Below are positions 1 through 11,930 of a DNA stretch of 64,000 bases, in pieces. This DNA comes from Tuctoria greenei. Its lineage: Eukaryota > Streptophyta > Magnoliopsida > Poales > Poaceae. Numbering within the stretch: the stretch's first letter is position 1; every line of letters starts with the position of its first letter. The notes below the pieces were generated by a model. It searched no databases. It was not told the DNA's origin and was given only the letters and a program-made list of their open reading frames with translations. A program made the position numbers and the translations under genes. The stretch lies in NCBI GenBank assembly GCA_036927565.1, contig JAYESD010000001.1:276593560-276657559 (forward strand). The letters run 5' to 3'.

Positions 1-1808
1 AAGAAGTTTAAACAGGAACTCCCAAGATAGATTGTCAAAAGCCTTAGAAACATCAAGTTTCAGAAGCAGGACCTTCCATTTTTTGTGATGATAAGATTGT
101 ATGATGTGGCGAACCAATAGATAGTTGTCCTGGATACTTCTATTTTTGATGAAGGCGCTTTGGGCAGTGGAGATCATGTCATCCAAGTGGGGGAGAGGCG
201 TAGAGCTAATACCTTTGAGAAGAGCTTGCCGAAGGAGCTGATGAGGCTGATCGGCCGGAACTGAGAGGGCGTTTCAGAGACCTCCTCTTTGGGTAACAAC
301 GTAACAAAGGCATCATTAAGCTTGTGGAGGGGTCCTGTGTGCAGATCATAGATGGAGTTGAAAGCCCTGACAATATCGCCACTGATCACAGGCCAGCATG
401 CCTTATAGAAGTCCATAGAGAAAATGTCTGGGCCCGGGGCCTTCTCTGATGGCATTTCCTGAATTGCTCACCAGATTTCATCTTTGGAGAAAGGCATGAC
501 CAGATCGTCCAGAGGTAAAATGTTGGAAGCTATAGATTCCCAATTTAAGTCAGACGTACGAGGTTCCTTTTTTCCTATCAAATTCTGCAAATAGGTGTGG
601 AACTGTGCTTCTATGCCCTCCTGAGTAGTCACGTATTCCCCATCCATTGTCTTGAGTCTAGAGATAAAGGCCTTTCGTTGTCTGGCGTTAGCTTTAGCAT
701 GAAATAACTTGGTTCATGCATCACCTTCCTTGAGCCAGATTGCCCTTGACGTCTGTCGACGTCGTGATTTCTCCACAGCAGCGAGGCCAAGAAGTCTATT
801 TTGCATCACGTCGTAGGTTTCCTTCTTCCTGAGATAGCGATCTTAGGTCTTGAGCTTTGTCAAGGAGGTGAATGACTTCGGTTATCATCGCCATCTTAAG
901 ATCAAGTTGAGCAAATTGCCTAGAGATTCATTTGCGCAGACAAGAGGATGTGTTTCTCAGTTTGGCATGCACGATACTCAGGGCTGAATTGCCCTGCACG
1001 GGTAGGAGCCAGTCTTGTTTGACTGTCTCAAGGAAGCCAGGGAGCCTTAGCCAGAAGTTTTCGAAACGAAAAATGGGGGGCCTCCAAGGTGTGGTGTTTG
1101 GGTGAAGGAATAGGGAGCAGTGATCGGAGGCTACGGAAGACAGAGAATGAAGTGAAGAATCCTTGAAGAGGTTATCCCAGGCAGTGTTGCAAAACATGCG
1201 ATCTAGTTTCACTTGAATCGGATTAGCTCGTTCGTTCGACCATGTATATCGCCTGTCTTTGATAGGTATATCAAAGAGTTCCAGGAAGTTGAGCCTTCTT
1301 CTGAAGGAGCTCAATAGTCTTCTGTCAATATTTGAATTGTTTTTGTCCCTCGACTCACAGAGCATGTTGAAATCACCCAAGCAGAGTCATGCTATGTTCT
1401 CTTGAGGTTTGAGACCTTCTAGCTCCTGGAGAAACCTTGTTTTATCTGCGACCGTGGATGGGCCATAAACATTTGTGAGGAGAAACTTTGTGTCCGGCCG
1501 CCTGACTAGAGAGCAAGTGGCCGACAAAGAGAATTCCAGGAACATTGGATTGTCTACTGTGATTTTGTGTGGATCCCAGGCTATAGCGAGCCCCCTCGAG
1601 TACCAGATGCACGGAGGAAGATATGGTCTAAGAGATTCATGCCAAAAGATTCCTTCCGTTGCGAGTGATCAAAGGATAATAGCTTTGTTTCTTGGAGGCA
1701 TGCAATATGAGGTCTGTGTTGGATCAGCAGATTTGCGACGGTTGCTCTTTTAACCGGTGAGTTTAAACCTCTAACATTCCAAGATATAATAGATAGTTGA
1801 TTACTCAT
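1..1808 (-). pseudogene. LINE ORF2 (endonuclease plus reverse transcriptase), minus strand, partial
   Basis: ORF2 makes the target nick and copies the element RNA. The N-terminal endonuclease starts near 1808 with SIISWNVRGLNSP and LQETKL. It continues at 1380-928 with GDFNMLCESRDKNN, YTWSN and the terminal SDHCSLFLHP motif, all characteristic of APE-type LINE nucleases. The reverse transcriptase begins at 455 with EKAPGPD and FRPISLISS. At the left edge the minus strand reads LLLKLDVSKAFDNLSW, the RT palm motif with its first catalytic aspartate. The pieces lie in different frames (455 and 1808 share one, 1380 another), so there are frameshifts as well as stops. The YxDD box and C-terminal domain lie beyond base 1. 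Confidence 0.88.
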
Positions 1809-2076
1809 TCATAACAAGAAGTACAACATAGCATTGGTACACCTTCACTTCAGCCCTAAGAGACAAAGATGGCTTCCACCAGAGGACCCAAACGTAGCAC
1901 ATCTCTGAACTGGCCTCGGTCCCTAACATTTGACTTGTTAGAAACAACACAGATAATAGCTTGAAGATGGAGCCTCACATGGCTAGGGATGAGGCCATCT
2001 CCTGATCGGCAAGGGCATCCACTTCTATTGCGACGGAGTTAAGGTTGAGGACCTTTCTAAGGCCACTGATAGTCTT

Positions 2077-4230
2077 CTAAGAGAGCGGGCTCTTGAACAT
2101 CTCATGGAATTGATCAACAACAGAGGTGTCAACAGGCTTCTCAGCAGAAATCAGGTCCAGCTCCCTGATGAGCCGGTGGGTAGCATGCTGAGCGGTGGGG
2201 ATCAGCGTGGTCTTGGCCGCCAGACGGGCACTGCGCCGCGGTGCGATAGAAGAAGGCAGCGGGTCAGGGAGGATGGTCGCGCTCAGAGGCGGGAACATCT
2301 CCCCAATGAAATCTTGGGCCGCCGGAGAGAGCGTTTCCAGGCCTGAGGCGGCCGCCTGGCCTAAGGCCAGCCCGAGGCCATCAGAATCAGAGGAAGCAGA
2401 CTGAGATAGCCCAGTCTGAGGCATCAGAGGCTCCATCGCGAGGGCGGAATCCGCGGTGGAAGGCGGATCATGTAAGGCCACAGGCGGAGACCCAACCGGG
2501 GGCGTCGGGGAGGCACCAGCTGGGCCCAGCTGCGGGGCTAAGGTGGGATGGTGAAACTTTGGCACCCAAATCTGGCGGGGCGCCAAGCGGGCAGAAGCAA
2601 TCGGCACGCGGCGCAGCTGGCTAGCGGCCACCTGACGACCCCCACCATTACGAGTGCCAGCTTCCTACAGGCGCGGGGATCAAGAACGGTAGCGAAGGAG
2701 AGGCCGATCATTTGGGCAGCCGCGGGCGTTGATGTTTGACTGCCAGTCGCGAGGAGGAGGCTGACGGGAGTCGTCATCGGAGTAATGGTCACGATTTCGA
2801 TGGAGGCAAGTCGGGTCACGGTAGGGACCACTGCGGGTGGGGGCAAGGGGGCGCTGCCCATCTAGTACACCCTTATTCCAGGAGAAGGGGTGGAAGCGAG
2901 GGGGGAGAGGCCCAACCGAGGAGGGCGATGAGAGGCCACTAGTCGAAGAATCAGGGGAGACAAGAGGGGGATCGGAGAAATCGAAGAGATGATCCAAATG
3001 GATTAAGATGTGGTGACCTTGAGGAGGGCTAGCTAGCTCCTCCGCCCCCGGAGGGCCGTCACCGGAACCCGAACGCCCGACACGCTCAGAAAAGAAGGTA
3101 ACAATCTTGGAGCAGTGAAGAAGATCAGGGTTTTGCATCCAACCAGCAAAACCCAACAGCTCAGTGTGCTCCAGTAAGTAAGAATCTTGGAGGAGGTGAT
3201 CGAAGATACAAATATCACCCAGGATTTGGCGAACCCCCTCCGCCGACCAGGCGTGCAGGGGGAGATTTTCAATATAGACAAACACCTGGAAGGGCCACCC
3301 AATGGGACGGGAAGGGTATGGGTAGAGGGTCTAGGGCTTGATGAAGTGGTGCACACCATCGACATAAAACTGGCCATAGCGGGAGGTGCGGTCCTATTGA
3401 ACCGGAAGGTCGAAACGGGCAAGCAGGGACTGGGAGTTAAAACAGGAGACGAAGATATTGTGGAGAGGAATACACAACTGTCTGTGGAGAGTGTGGGCAG
3501 CGGCGGAGAGGTTAGCTCGGGGGCTGGGGCCGGAGGGAGTGAGCAAGGTCGCATGGAGGCGGTGGCGGCGGAGGTCAGCAGAGAGCACCGGATTAACCAC
3601 CACAGAGGCTACACCGTCACACGGACGGGCAGCTGCAAGGCCTGGCACGTAGGAGTTTGACATGGCTGGGGGCGAGGGTTTTCCCCCACGAGCGGGGAGA
3701 GGCGGGAAGGAAGAGGGACACCAGATGTCCGGAGGGAGAATTGACTTCTTCAGAAGTTTAGGATGAATAAGTGGATGGACGTTGGAGGTGGAGGGGAGAG
3801 GACAGTGCCAAGCGAAGTGGTCGGAGGCTAGACAGGAAATGCAACGAGGTGGATCCCGACAGGAGGCGATGAGGTGGTCCGAGGCAAGGCAACAAAAGCA
3901 ACAGCCAATGAGGGATATTTGTAGCTCCTGGCAAAAGGGGCGGGACCGCGGGACCTTGGGCGGACGGCGGGCACGCCATTTGGTTTGAATCAGAGTCCAA
4001 CCCTCGTCGGTAAAAGGCGCGGAGAGGGGGGTAGGAGACTTTTGAAACTTCCCCGCCAATGTATTTTTTGTTCCGCCCGCCACATCAGCACGCCAAGGCG
4101 TCTGCCAGCGCCCTCACTAGAGAGGAGTAGCGCAGTCGGCTGGGAAGCTGCTTCGCGGGGCTCGAGTGAGTACCTTCTTCTTCCTCCTTCCCCGAACCCT
4201 CAATCTCCTTCTCGCCAGCATCCACACTCA
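2077..4230 (-). pseudogene. LINE ORF1 (gag-like, zinc-knuckle protein), minus strand
   Basis: ORF1 proteins of plant L1 elements bind the element RNA. The open stretches ending at 4083, 3285 and 2631 all lie in the same minus-strand frame, so this was one reading frame broken by nonsense changes rather than frameshifts. Near 3950-3800 the frame encodes a tandem zinc knuckle of the type CxxC-x4-H-x4-C (CCFCCLASDHLIASC, then CISCLASDHFAWHC). Next comes a DUF4283-like segment containing VYIENLPLHAWS, then a proline- and serine-rich tail. On this strand 4230-4085 continues in a frame ending ...VRALADAL before a stop, which is probably the N-terminal part of the same ORF. That part is where the second LINE inserted. 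Confidence 0.8.
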
Positions 4231-4241
4231 CATCACAGGTG
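4230..4241 (+). repeat. Left target-site duplication of the plus-strand LINE
   Basis: ACATCACAGGTG matches 10913-10924 at 12 of 12 positions, and the flanking bases differ on both sides. This marks the 5' border of the LINE insertion. Confidence 0.93.
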
Positions 4242-4559
4242 CCAAATAGAAATGGCCAATGGTAAGCCCCTGGGTGAGTGTGGCGACACCAAGGCAATTC
4301 TCTGCCTCCTCCATCTGAGAGCCGATTTCCATCCAAAAATCCCCCAAACTTACACCACACCATACTCAAGGATCCTTCCCTCACCACATCCACTGATAAA
4401 CCAATCCAAAATCTGTGAGTATCCTCTAGATGGAAGAAGATGTAGGATGAAGGGGATAACCAGTGAGCGGACATCAGCGAAGCAAAGTACATGGAAACCA
4501 TCACCAGCACTCATATGGCGAAGGAAGGGCGGGGCTTCATGAAAATAGCATTTACCAAC

Positions 4560-6961
4560 AAGCTACTCGTCATCGAGCTCATCGATTGTCAAGACCTCTA
4601 TGTCGACAGATCTAGGGTACAACGACTACCCTTTTCAAATTTGCAACTGGAGATAAGAAGACTTCAGGTGCGTTACCCAAATCCTATGCTTCAGCCCTTC
4701 TATCTGGTCTAAAAGGTATAGATTCATCCCAGCCTGGTGGGTTTTCTGCCTTGCCGGCGATTAATCGCCGACGAGTAAGATTTGAAAAGTTCATGCAAGT
4801 AACCTGTTTCGACAAGTCTGCCCCTCCAACTCATTTGTTGGGCCGCTTTCGGAGCCCATTGGGCCGTACTTCCCAGTTCTACCTGGCCAGTGAGAAGTTC
4901 AACGGTCAGTACAGAGACCGAGCGAAGATGGTCAAATCTGTATTGGGACCTCGCAACACATTTAAGTCGCCGCTGCAGCCTTTGCATTACCTTCCCTGTA
5001 TACAAAGCAAATCTTATCGGCAGGAGGTCGCAAATCTTCAACACGATTCTCAATGGCAAGTAGTTAAGAGAAAGTACTGGTGGGGGCAACTGAAATGGCG
5101 GCATACCAAATCGCAGTGCAAACCCAACCAGATGAAATCACAAGCGCTCAAAGAAAAATTGAAGGGCAGATGCTTTAACTGTTTGGCAAGAGACCACCTT
5201 AAATATGAGTGCAGGGATCCCCCAACCTGCTTAAGCTGTAGGAAGAGCAGACACTTAACCTTCCACTGCACTCAAAACACATCCTATAGCCTTCCCGTCA
5301 AAGAGCGAGCTCCAATCCGTAAACCAGGGCATTCCATGGAACGCGGGCTCTCCTTGGGGAGTTCGTTGGCAGGTATTCGACCTCGTCAGACGGAGACTCA
5401 GCAAGCCCCAAGGAACGAGCGAACTGGAGTGGGCATCCATTATCTGAGTAATCCTCACCTTAGGCCGCGAGTTGCAACGATGATGGCATGGTGCTCTGAA
5501 GATATGATGCAGCGTCGGGCAATGTTCGAGCGTCACGCTCTCCTAGTCTCTGAGGTTGGACCGGTGGGTCTAGCCTCCAAGGAGGAAGTTGCAGAGGCGA
5601 TCTGCCATCGCTTTGAACTGAGAAGGCCATGGGATGATGAGGGAGAAGATGGAGAGGATAATGGTCATAGACTCCGAAACTTCATGGAGCATATGACTCG
5701 CTGGATCGATAGCAGGACAAGAGAAAGACAAACAACCCAATAGAGAGGACGACAAATTGGAAGATCGGGTGGAGAAGGGTCTATTAGGCAACACAGATGG
5801 GAACACATTCTTTCCCCTCCACCATCTAGATTCAATAGTCCCCCGGAGGAGCGTAGAGCCTTAAGAGGATTGTGGGCTGCCAAACAAATCTCGGAATCGA
5901 GGGAGAAAGAACCATTGAGCTCGACGAATGATAAATGGGCAGAGCCTATATCTGGGTTTGATATTACAAGACTGGGATCTGATATTATTCAGATCATCCC
6001 GGTAGACAATCTTATGCCTATGGAAAGGGCTTATGGAAGAGTTAAGAACACACCACAAGACCTGATAGAGGACACCAGCCCCTGGCGCGACTCTGATGCT
6101 ATTATCATAACACCTACTGTTTCAGAGGGATCCCTGGCTTTCCTCCCTCCCATGGTGAAGAGTCATAACTTCGTATCACCTCCTATGGAAATGCTGAAGG
6201 GGAAGACACTTAACACCTCCTCCCAGGTGAATGCATATGAAATCCATGTGATAAACTCTGGTGATGAGAATCAAGCTCCATCTCCTAAGGAATAGGGCAC
6301 ACAAGGGGGGAACGTCAGCAATGCAAATGGTAATAAAACTCTGCCAGTAGAGAGTGGGAACACAAATCAGACCACAACGTCTGCAGAGAATGAGGCTCTG
6401 GATGAAGTAAGAGAACCCATCACAGGAGGTAACCCAGAGGAAGTGGCTCTGGAAAAGACTAGCCAACTCATCCCAGAAGGAAATGCAGATGAGGATCCAA
6501 CCATCTCTTTGAGTCGGGTGATAACTAAGCCAATTCCTAGTGCAATACTGAAGAACCCAGGAAAGGAGAATGAGAGGTCGAAAAAGGGCTATGTACAGCA
6601 GACACAACAAACCAAAAGTAGTCCAAGACTCAAAAGCAAGCTCAAAGGTAAAACAATTTTAATCAAAATGGCCCAAGAGATACTGGCCAAGAAATGGGGA
6701 ATCTTGGAGGAAAACAAAGAGTTGGATGATATGACACTACAACAATACATTGATATATATAAAAAGCCTCTATCTGAGCCTGCCATTGAAGCTATTTCCA
6801 AGCTTCTTGAGATGACAGAAATGAAGAAGAAGGAAAAGAAGGTTACTGAGATGACATCAATGAAGAAGAAGGACAAGAAGGTTACGAAGAAGACTCAGAA
6901 GTCGGACACTGCTAAGAATAAGGGCGTCATGGATATTGCGCTCACAGCAGAGAAGAATTGA
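4560..6961 (+). pseudogene. LINE ORF1 (zinc-knuckle protein), plus strand
   Basis: This is the RNA-binding ORF1 of the inserted LINE. From about 4640 to the TGA at 6959-6961 one frame is kept. It is interrupted in frame by TAG at 5741-5743 and 6293-6295, and probably by another TAG near 4610. The knuckle region (about 5170-5275) reads CFNCLARDHLKYEC then CLSCRKSRHLTFHC. The tail from about 6820 is lysine-rich, with repeated MKKK(E/D)KKV units, and would be strongly basic. The exact start codon is uncertain, because the 5' end is degenerate. The lesions are few and mostly nonsense, so this copy is better preserved than the minus-strand LINE. Confidence 0.85.
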
Positions 6962-7263
6962 AGGGTGTCGTGAAGTTTCCCTTAGTAGTACCAATAATTA
7001 TTATGCAATTTAATCTCACTGTCTTTACCTTAGTCCTTAGCTACTATGTTGGCAGGATGCAATTTACCTTTTATGTACCTTTGCGGTTGGTCAACCCTTG
7101 GTATTTTGCTACTCCTCAAGGTAGTTCTCATCACTCTAAAAGGGCCCAGTATGAACATTTTGGAACAAGCATCGCCAAGTTACCTAAACTTGGTTTTAAA
7201 ACCTCCGCCCTCAACGTGGTTCACTCAGATTGCCCATGGATGACATGATAAAAAAAATATAGT

Positions 7264-10200
7264 GTTTTTTCGTGAAATGTTAGGGGTTTGAACGACCCAG
7301 CCAGGCAACAAGAGGTCAAACAGATTATCTAACAACATAATCCAGACCTGATATGCTTACAGGAAACCAAATTAGCGGAGGTCTCTAGGCTTAATATACA
7401 TAATATACTAGGCAATGGTTATGAGGATAATTTCTGCTTTTTGCCGGCAATAGAAACAAGAGGTGGTGTTTTACTGGCAGCCAAGGACAAATACCTACGA
7501 TTCACTGACATCTTGACCTACTCATACACCTTATCAGTCACCATTTTAGACGTCCGGACACCAACTGCTTGGACGATCACTGGACTTTATGGACCACAGT
7601 CTAACTTGACGTCTTTTCTTGAGAGAACTGAAACAAATAAAGCAACAGTTTCAACGAGCATGGATGATCATTAATGACTTTAACATGATATACCAAGATC
7701 GGGATAAAAACAATGGCCATCTAAATCGTAGACTTATGCTAAAGTTCAGGAGGACACTTAATCATCTTGAAATCAGAGAAATCCCACTGATTGGAAGACG
7801 TTTCACTTGGTCTAATGGACAACAGCCCCCCACGATGACTCGAATAGATAGAGCCTTCTGCTCGCTTTCGTGGGAGCAAATATATCACAATCCAGTGCTC
7901 CAGGCCCTATCCTCATCCGTCTCAGATCATTGTCCATTGATGTTGCAACCCTTGACACAACAACATTTTCCTCCCCTTTTTCGTTTTGAAGCACACTGGT
8001 CTGAACTACCAGGGTTTAAAGAATGTGTACAGGAGGCGTGGACAACACCGATTGATGAGTCAACTAACCCGATGTTACAGCTTCATATCAGACTGAACAG
8101 AACAGCTAAAGCATTATCGAAATGGGCCAAAAACATGATCCCACAAGGAAAACTAGCAGCTATCATATGTCGCAAGGTGATGCTCAGGTTGGATATGGCT
8201 CAGGAAAACAGACTGTTGAACTGCAGCAGAACATTAACTTCATAAGGATTTGAAATATCGAATACTGGGACTAGCGGCCATCGAGAAATCACCTGCTCAG
8301 CAGAAATCAAGGTGTACATGGATTAAGAAAGGTGATGCAAACATGAGATATTTCCATGCAATTGCCAACGCGAGGAAGAAAAAATTTTATTCAAGTTCTG
8401 CAGAGTGACCAAGAACAAACTTTTGATCAAGAGGGTAAAGCGCACTTGATATATCAACACTTTAAACAACAGCAAGACACATACATACCAAGAAAGATAT
8501 CTCTGAACTTGGTTGGCAACCTCTTCAACTTCAACACCTGGATCACTCATTCTCTGAACAAGAGGTGCAGAAAGTCATTAAAACAACACCAAAGGAAAAG
8601 GCGCCAGTGCCAGATGGATTTATCGGGATGTTTTTTTGACTCTTGCTGGGACATTAACAACCAAACATCATGGCTGCTGTTGAACAATTCTACAATATGA
8701 ACCAGCAACATCTGTCCCTGCTTAACAAGGCTCATGTAGTTCTCATTCCCAAAAAACCAGAGGCCTCAAGAGTCAATGAATATAGACCAATTAGCCTAAT
8801 ACACAGTTTCACAAAGATCATATCTAAAGTGCTGGCGAGCAGATTACAACATCATCTTCCTCATCTCATATCCATGAACCAGAGTGCTTTTATAAAACAA
8901 AGAAGTATTCATGACAATTTTTTATTTATTCAGCAGCTGGCCCGAGATCTTCACAGAAAGAAAACACCAGCCCTTCTCATTAAATTAGATATTGCTAAAG
9001 CTTTTGATACAGTCAATTGGTCCTATATGTTAGAAACAATGTACCATTTGGGATTTGGCATTCGTTGGAGGAATTGGATCACCAACCTCTGGGGAACAAC
9101 CTCTTCATCCTTCCTCCTTAATGGGTGCCCAGGACCTAAAATGCAACATATGAGAGGAGTGAGACAGGGGGACCCCCTATCACCAATGCTTTTTCTTCTG
9201 GCTATGGAACCACTACATAGGATGTTTGATTATGCTCAGTCCAAGGGCCTCTTGCAGTACATACATGATGGATGTTCCAAATTCAAAATGTCATTATATG
9301 CTGATGATGCTGCAGTTTTTATCAGCCCTCAACAACAAGACTTCCTTATTACCAAACAAATACTAAACACCTTTGAAGAAGCATTTTGGTTGGTCACTAA
9401 TATGGAGAAAACACAAATCTTCCACATTAGATGCCAAGAGCTAGAACTGGAAAATATAATTAGCACCCAACATATCATCTCTGTTTTTCCAACTACTTAT
9501 TTGGGTCTGCCTCTGTCATGTGGAAGGATTACAAGGAATGAAATTCAACCGATGATTCAAAAAATAGGTAGCAGACTCACTGGTTGGAAACGCATACTCC
9601 TATCATATCCAGGAAGGCTGACCTTGGTGAAATCGGTTATGTCCTCTATTCCTACGTATTTTATTACCATCTATAAGCTTCCTAAATGGGCGATTCAATA
9701 GATTGATCGTTTTTGGAAAAGTTTCCTATGGAAAGATGATGAACCTCAAAGGGTCAAAGGCCACAACTGTCTGGTCAGATGGACAATTTGTACAAGACCT
9801 AAATTGCTAGGAGGACTTGGAATCTTGTACTTAGAAAAATTCAACAGAGCACTCAGACTTAGATGACTTTGGCTGCAGTGGGACACACAACAAAGGCCAT
9901 GGAAATGTTTGCTGAAACATAAAGATAAGAAAGAGCGAGACTTGTTTTTTAATTCTACATACATAACGATCGGCAACGGTGAGGATACCCCATTCTGAGA
10001 AGCTAGATGGCTATATGGTATGGCTCCCAAATACCTGACACCTAATCTCTACCTGCATGCCAGATACAATTATCGAACTGTTAAGACAGAGCTGACAGAC
10101 TACAAATGGATAAGAAACTTAACAAGGGTAGACACTGAAGCTTTACTAGAGGAGTTTGTATCATTATATTCACTGATTTCAAAAATTCAGCTGTCTAATT

Positions 10201-10774
10201 CCAAAAATTTAATCCATTGGAAATGGACACAAAATGGACATTATTCAGTTAAGTCAGCCTATGAAGTGCAGTTTAGAGGAGCCATGGATCAACCGATCAC
10301 CGCGATTATTTGGACAACTAATACTGAACCCAAATGCAAATTTTTTGCATGGTTAGCATGGAGGCAAAAGGACCCAACAGCAGATAATCTTCTCAAGAAA
10401 AACTTGCAGGTTAATTCGAATTGTGCTCTCTGTCTCTGTATGACTGAAACTATTGACCACATCCTCACGGAATGTAATTACATTGAAGCAGTATGGGCTG
10501 AACTATGTTGTGCCCTACATCTTTCACCTTCACTGTCTAGTATATTTGGAAGGAAAATCTCACAAAACCTCAGGGCAATCGCTTCAACAGGTTCCAGATT
10601 CCAGAGGCGCAACAGGGCTGGTCTACCACTATTCTTTTGGTGGCAAGTGTGGAAAGAAAGAAATAATAGGATCTTTCAACGGGAGGAAGCCTCATATCGT
10701 GAGGTCGCCCAATTGACTTTAGACAACATCAAAATATTTTATTCTGTACTGTTTAGAGGAGCTGGTGATCAGTA
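7264..10774 (+). pseudogene. LINE ORF2 (endonuclease, reverse transcriptase, zf-RVT), plus strand
   Basis: The endonuclease starts near 7264 with NVRGLNDP and LQETKL, and continues with DFNMIYQDRDKNN, FTWSN and SDHCPLML. The reverse transcriptase (8670-9701) shows YRPISLIHS, LIKLDIAKAFDTVNW, RGVRQGDPLSPMLF and the catalytic LYADDA. The C-terminal part (10020-10774) shows KSAYE, FAWLAWRQK and CALCLCMTETIDHILTEC, the zf-RVT domain common in plant L1 elements. Frames change between 7441, 7619, 8356 and 8670, and an in-frame stop follows the first endonuclease motif. In the endonuclease the usual GDFN reads NDFN, although this lies next to a frameshift. The ORF is therefore inactive. Confidence 0.9.
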
Positions 10775-10912
10775 AGGTTTCCTATCAACTCAGGAGGTAT
10801 GCCTCTGAGTTGACCTGACCTGGGTCAGGTTAGAACATGTATCCTAGGATGTAAATCCTCTTTTTACTCTCTTAATGCATGGCAGCGCTTCTGCCTAGTT
10901 TTTCAAAAATAA

Positions 10913-10924
10913 ACATCACAGGTG
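10913..10924 (+). repeat. Right target-site duplication of the plus-strand LINE
   Basis: Second copy of the 12-mer at 4230-4241. It directly follows the A-rich 3' end of the LINE. Confidence 0.93.
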
Positions 10925-11930
10925 TTATTCGCCGCTCAATTACTGCTTACTAGAGCTACGCAGGGGATTCAAATCAAATCAGGCATGTGGCGTGTCACTT
11001 TTCTTAAAGCCTGACGGGACGAGGATGAGAGCGAGAGAGAGTTGTTGGGCGAGAGTGATCAAGGTCACGGCTACACCATCGATCCACGGGAAGAACGAGA
11101 ACCAGGCAAGTCAACAGATCCTACACCATCCCCATGGCTACGTCACATACGGGCCCGTATGAAAACGATGCATCGATCGATGAGCTCCACTGCTCATGCA
11201 GTCATGCATGCTGCATCATGCGTAGACGATCGATGGCAGGAGGAAGGAATCACTGGCATGTACCGAGTTGGGCCAACCGTATCGGTGGACGTGGCCTGGA
11301 ATGCGTAGCCAACAAAAGCAGAGAACTGATTAAGTTTGTTTTTTATATTTAATGTATGTTATGCACAAAATATTTATATTGTAATTTGTTGAATTTAGTA
11401 CAAAATTTGAGACTTTAGGTTTATTTCCTTTGCATATTTAACGTATGCTATTCTTAGATGCACAAGCTATTTTTATTGTAATTTGTCAAAATTAATACTT
11501 ATCATATTATTTACTATTGGTATTATAAAATAATACAATTTTTATCAAACTATTTTTTGTGCGGCATACCCTGTATTAAAATCCTACTTCCGCTACTGCT
11601 ACGCAGGCGACTCGAATCAAATCAGGCATGTAGTCTGGTCTGGTCTTCCACACCAGCATGCTGCTGGTGCTGCGGCTCCTGCCCCGAGCACAATAGATCC
11701 ACGGGAAGAACCAGAACCAGGCAACAGATCCCACCCCATTCCCATGGCTACATGCTTACGGGCCCGCATGCATCGACCGATGAGCTGCCACTGCTCATGC
11801 AGTCATGCATGCTGCATCATGCGTAGACGATCGATGGCAGGAGGAAGGAATTACTGGCATGTGCCGAGTTGGGCCAACCGTACCAGTGGATGTGGCCTGG
11901 AACGCGGAGCCAACGAAAGCTAGCAGCCGA
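10925..11930. repeat. Imperfect direct duplication (about 340-360 bp) around an AT-rich spacer
   Basis: Copy 1 runs about 10955-11314 and copy 2 about 11598-11925. They share long near-identical blocks, for example the stretch containing GCATGCTGCATCATGCGTAG and the following GACGATCGATGGCAGGAGGA. Between them lies 11319-11590, which is AT-rich and itself holds two related segments of about 60 bp (11343-11400 and 11433-11497). The first about 30 bp (10925-10954) are probably the displaced 5' remnant of the minus-strand LINE. Short open frames in the copies show no family resemblance, and the copies differ by small indels that break any shared frame. No coding role is seen. Confidence 0.75.

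Larger units (their letters stand above)
1..4241 (-). mobile_element. L1-type LINE (non-LTR retrotransposon), decayed, 3' end off the left edge
   Basis: Read on the minus strand this holds, in order, ORF1 with two CCHC-like knuckles (4083 to 2077), a spacer, then ORF2 with an APE-type endonuclease (1808 to about 928) and a reverse transcriptase that is still open at base 1. The order ORF1, endonuclease, RT is that of plant L1-clade LINEs. The 5' part continues past 4230 but is split there by the plus-strand LINE; the displaced 5' remnant should lie just after 10924. Stop codons and frameshifts show that it is dead. The 3' UTR, poly(A) tail and TSD lie outside the window or cannot be seen. Confidence 0.9.
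4242..10912 (+). mobile_element. Full-length L1-type LINE inserted into the minus-strand LINE
   Basis: This is a complete non-LTR retrotransposon of 6671 bp. The 12-mer ACATCACAGGTG occurs at 4230-4241 and again, perfectly, at 10913-10924. The 3' copy directly follows an A-rich end (AAAAATAAA). That is a target-site duplication, so both element borders are fixed. Inside are ORF1 (to 6961), a spacer, and ORF2 (7264-10774) with endonuclease, RT and a C-terminal zinc-binding domain, then a UTR of about 140 bp. Being near full length it was not 5'-truncated at insertion. It lies in opposite orientation inside the 5' region of the older LINE. Several nonsense changes and frameshifts make it non-autonomous today. 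Confidence 0.95.
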
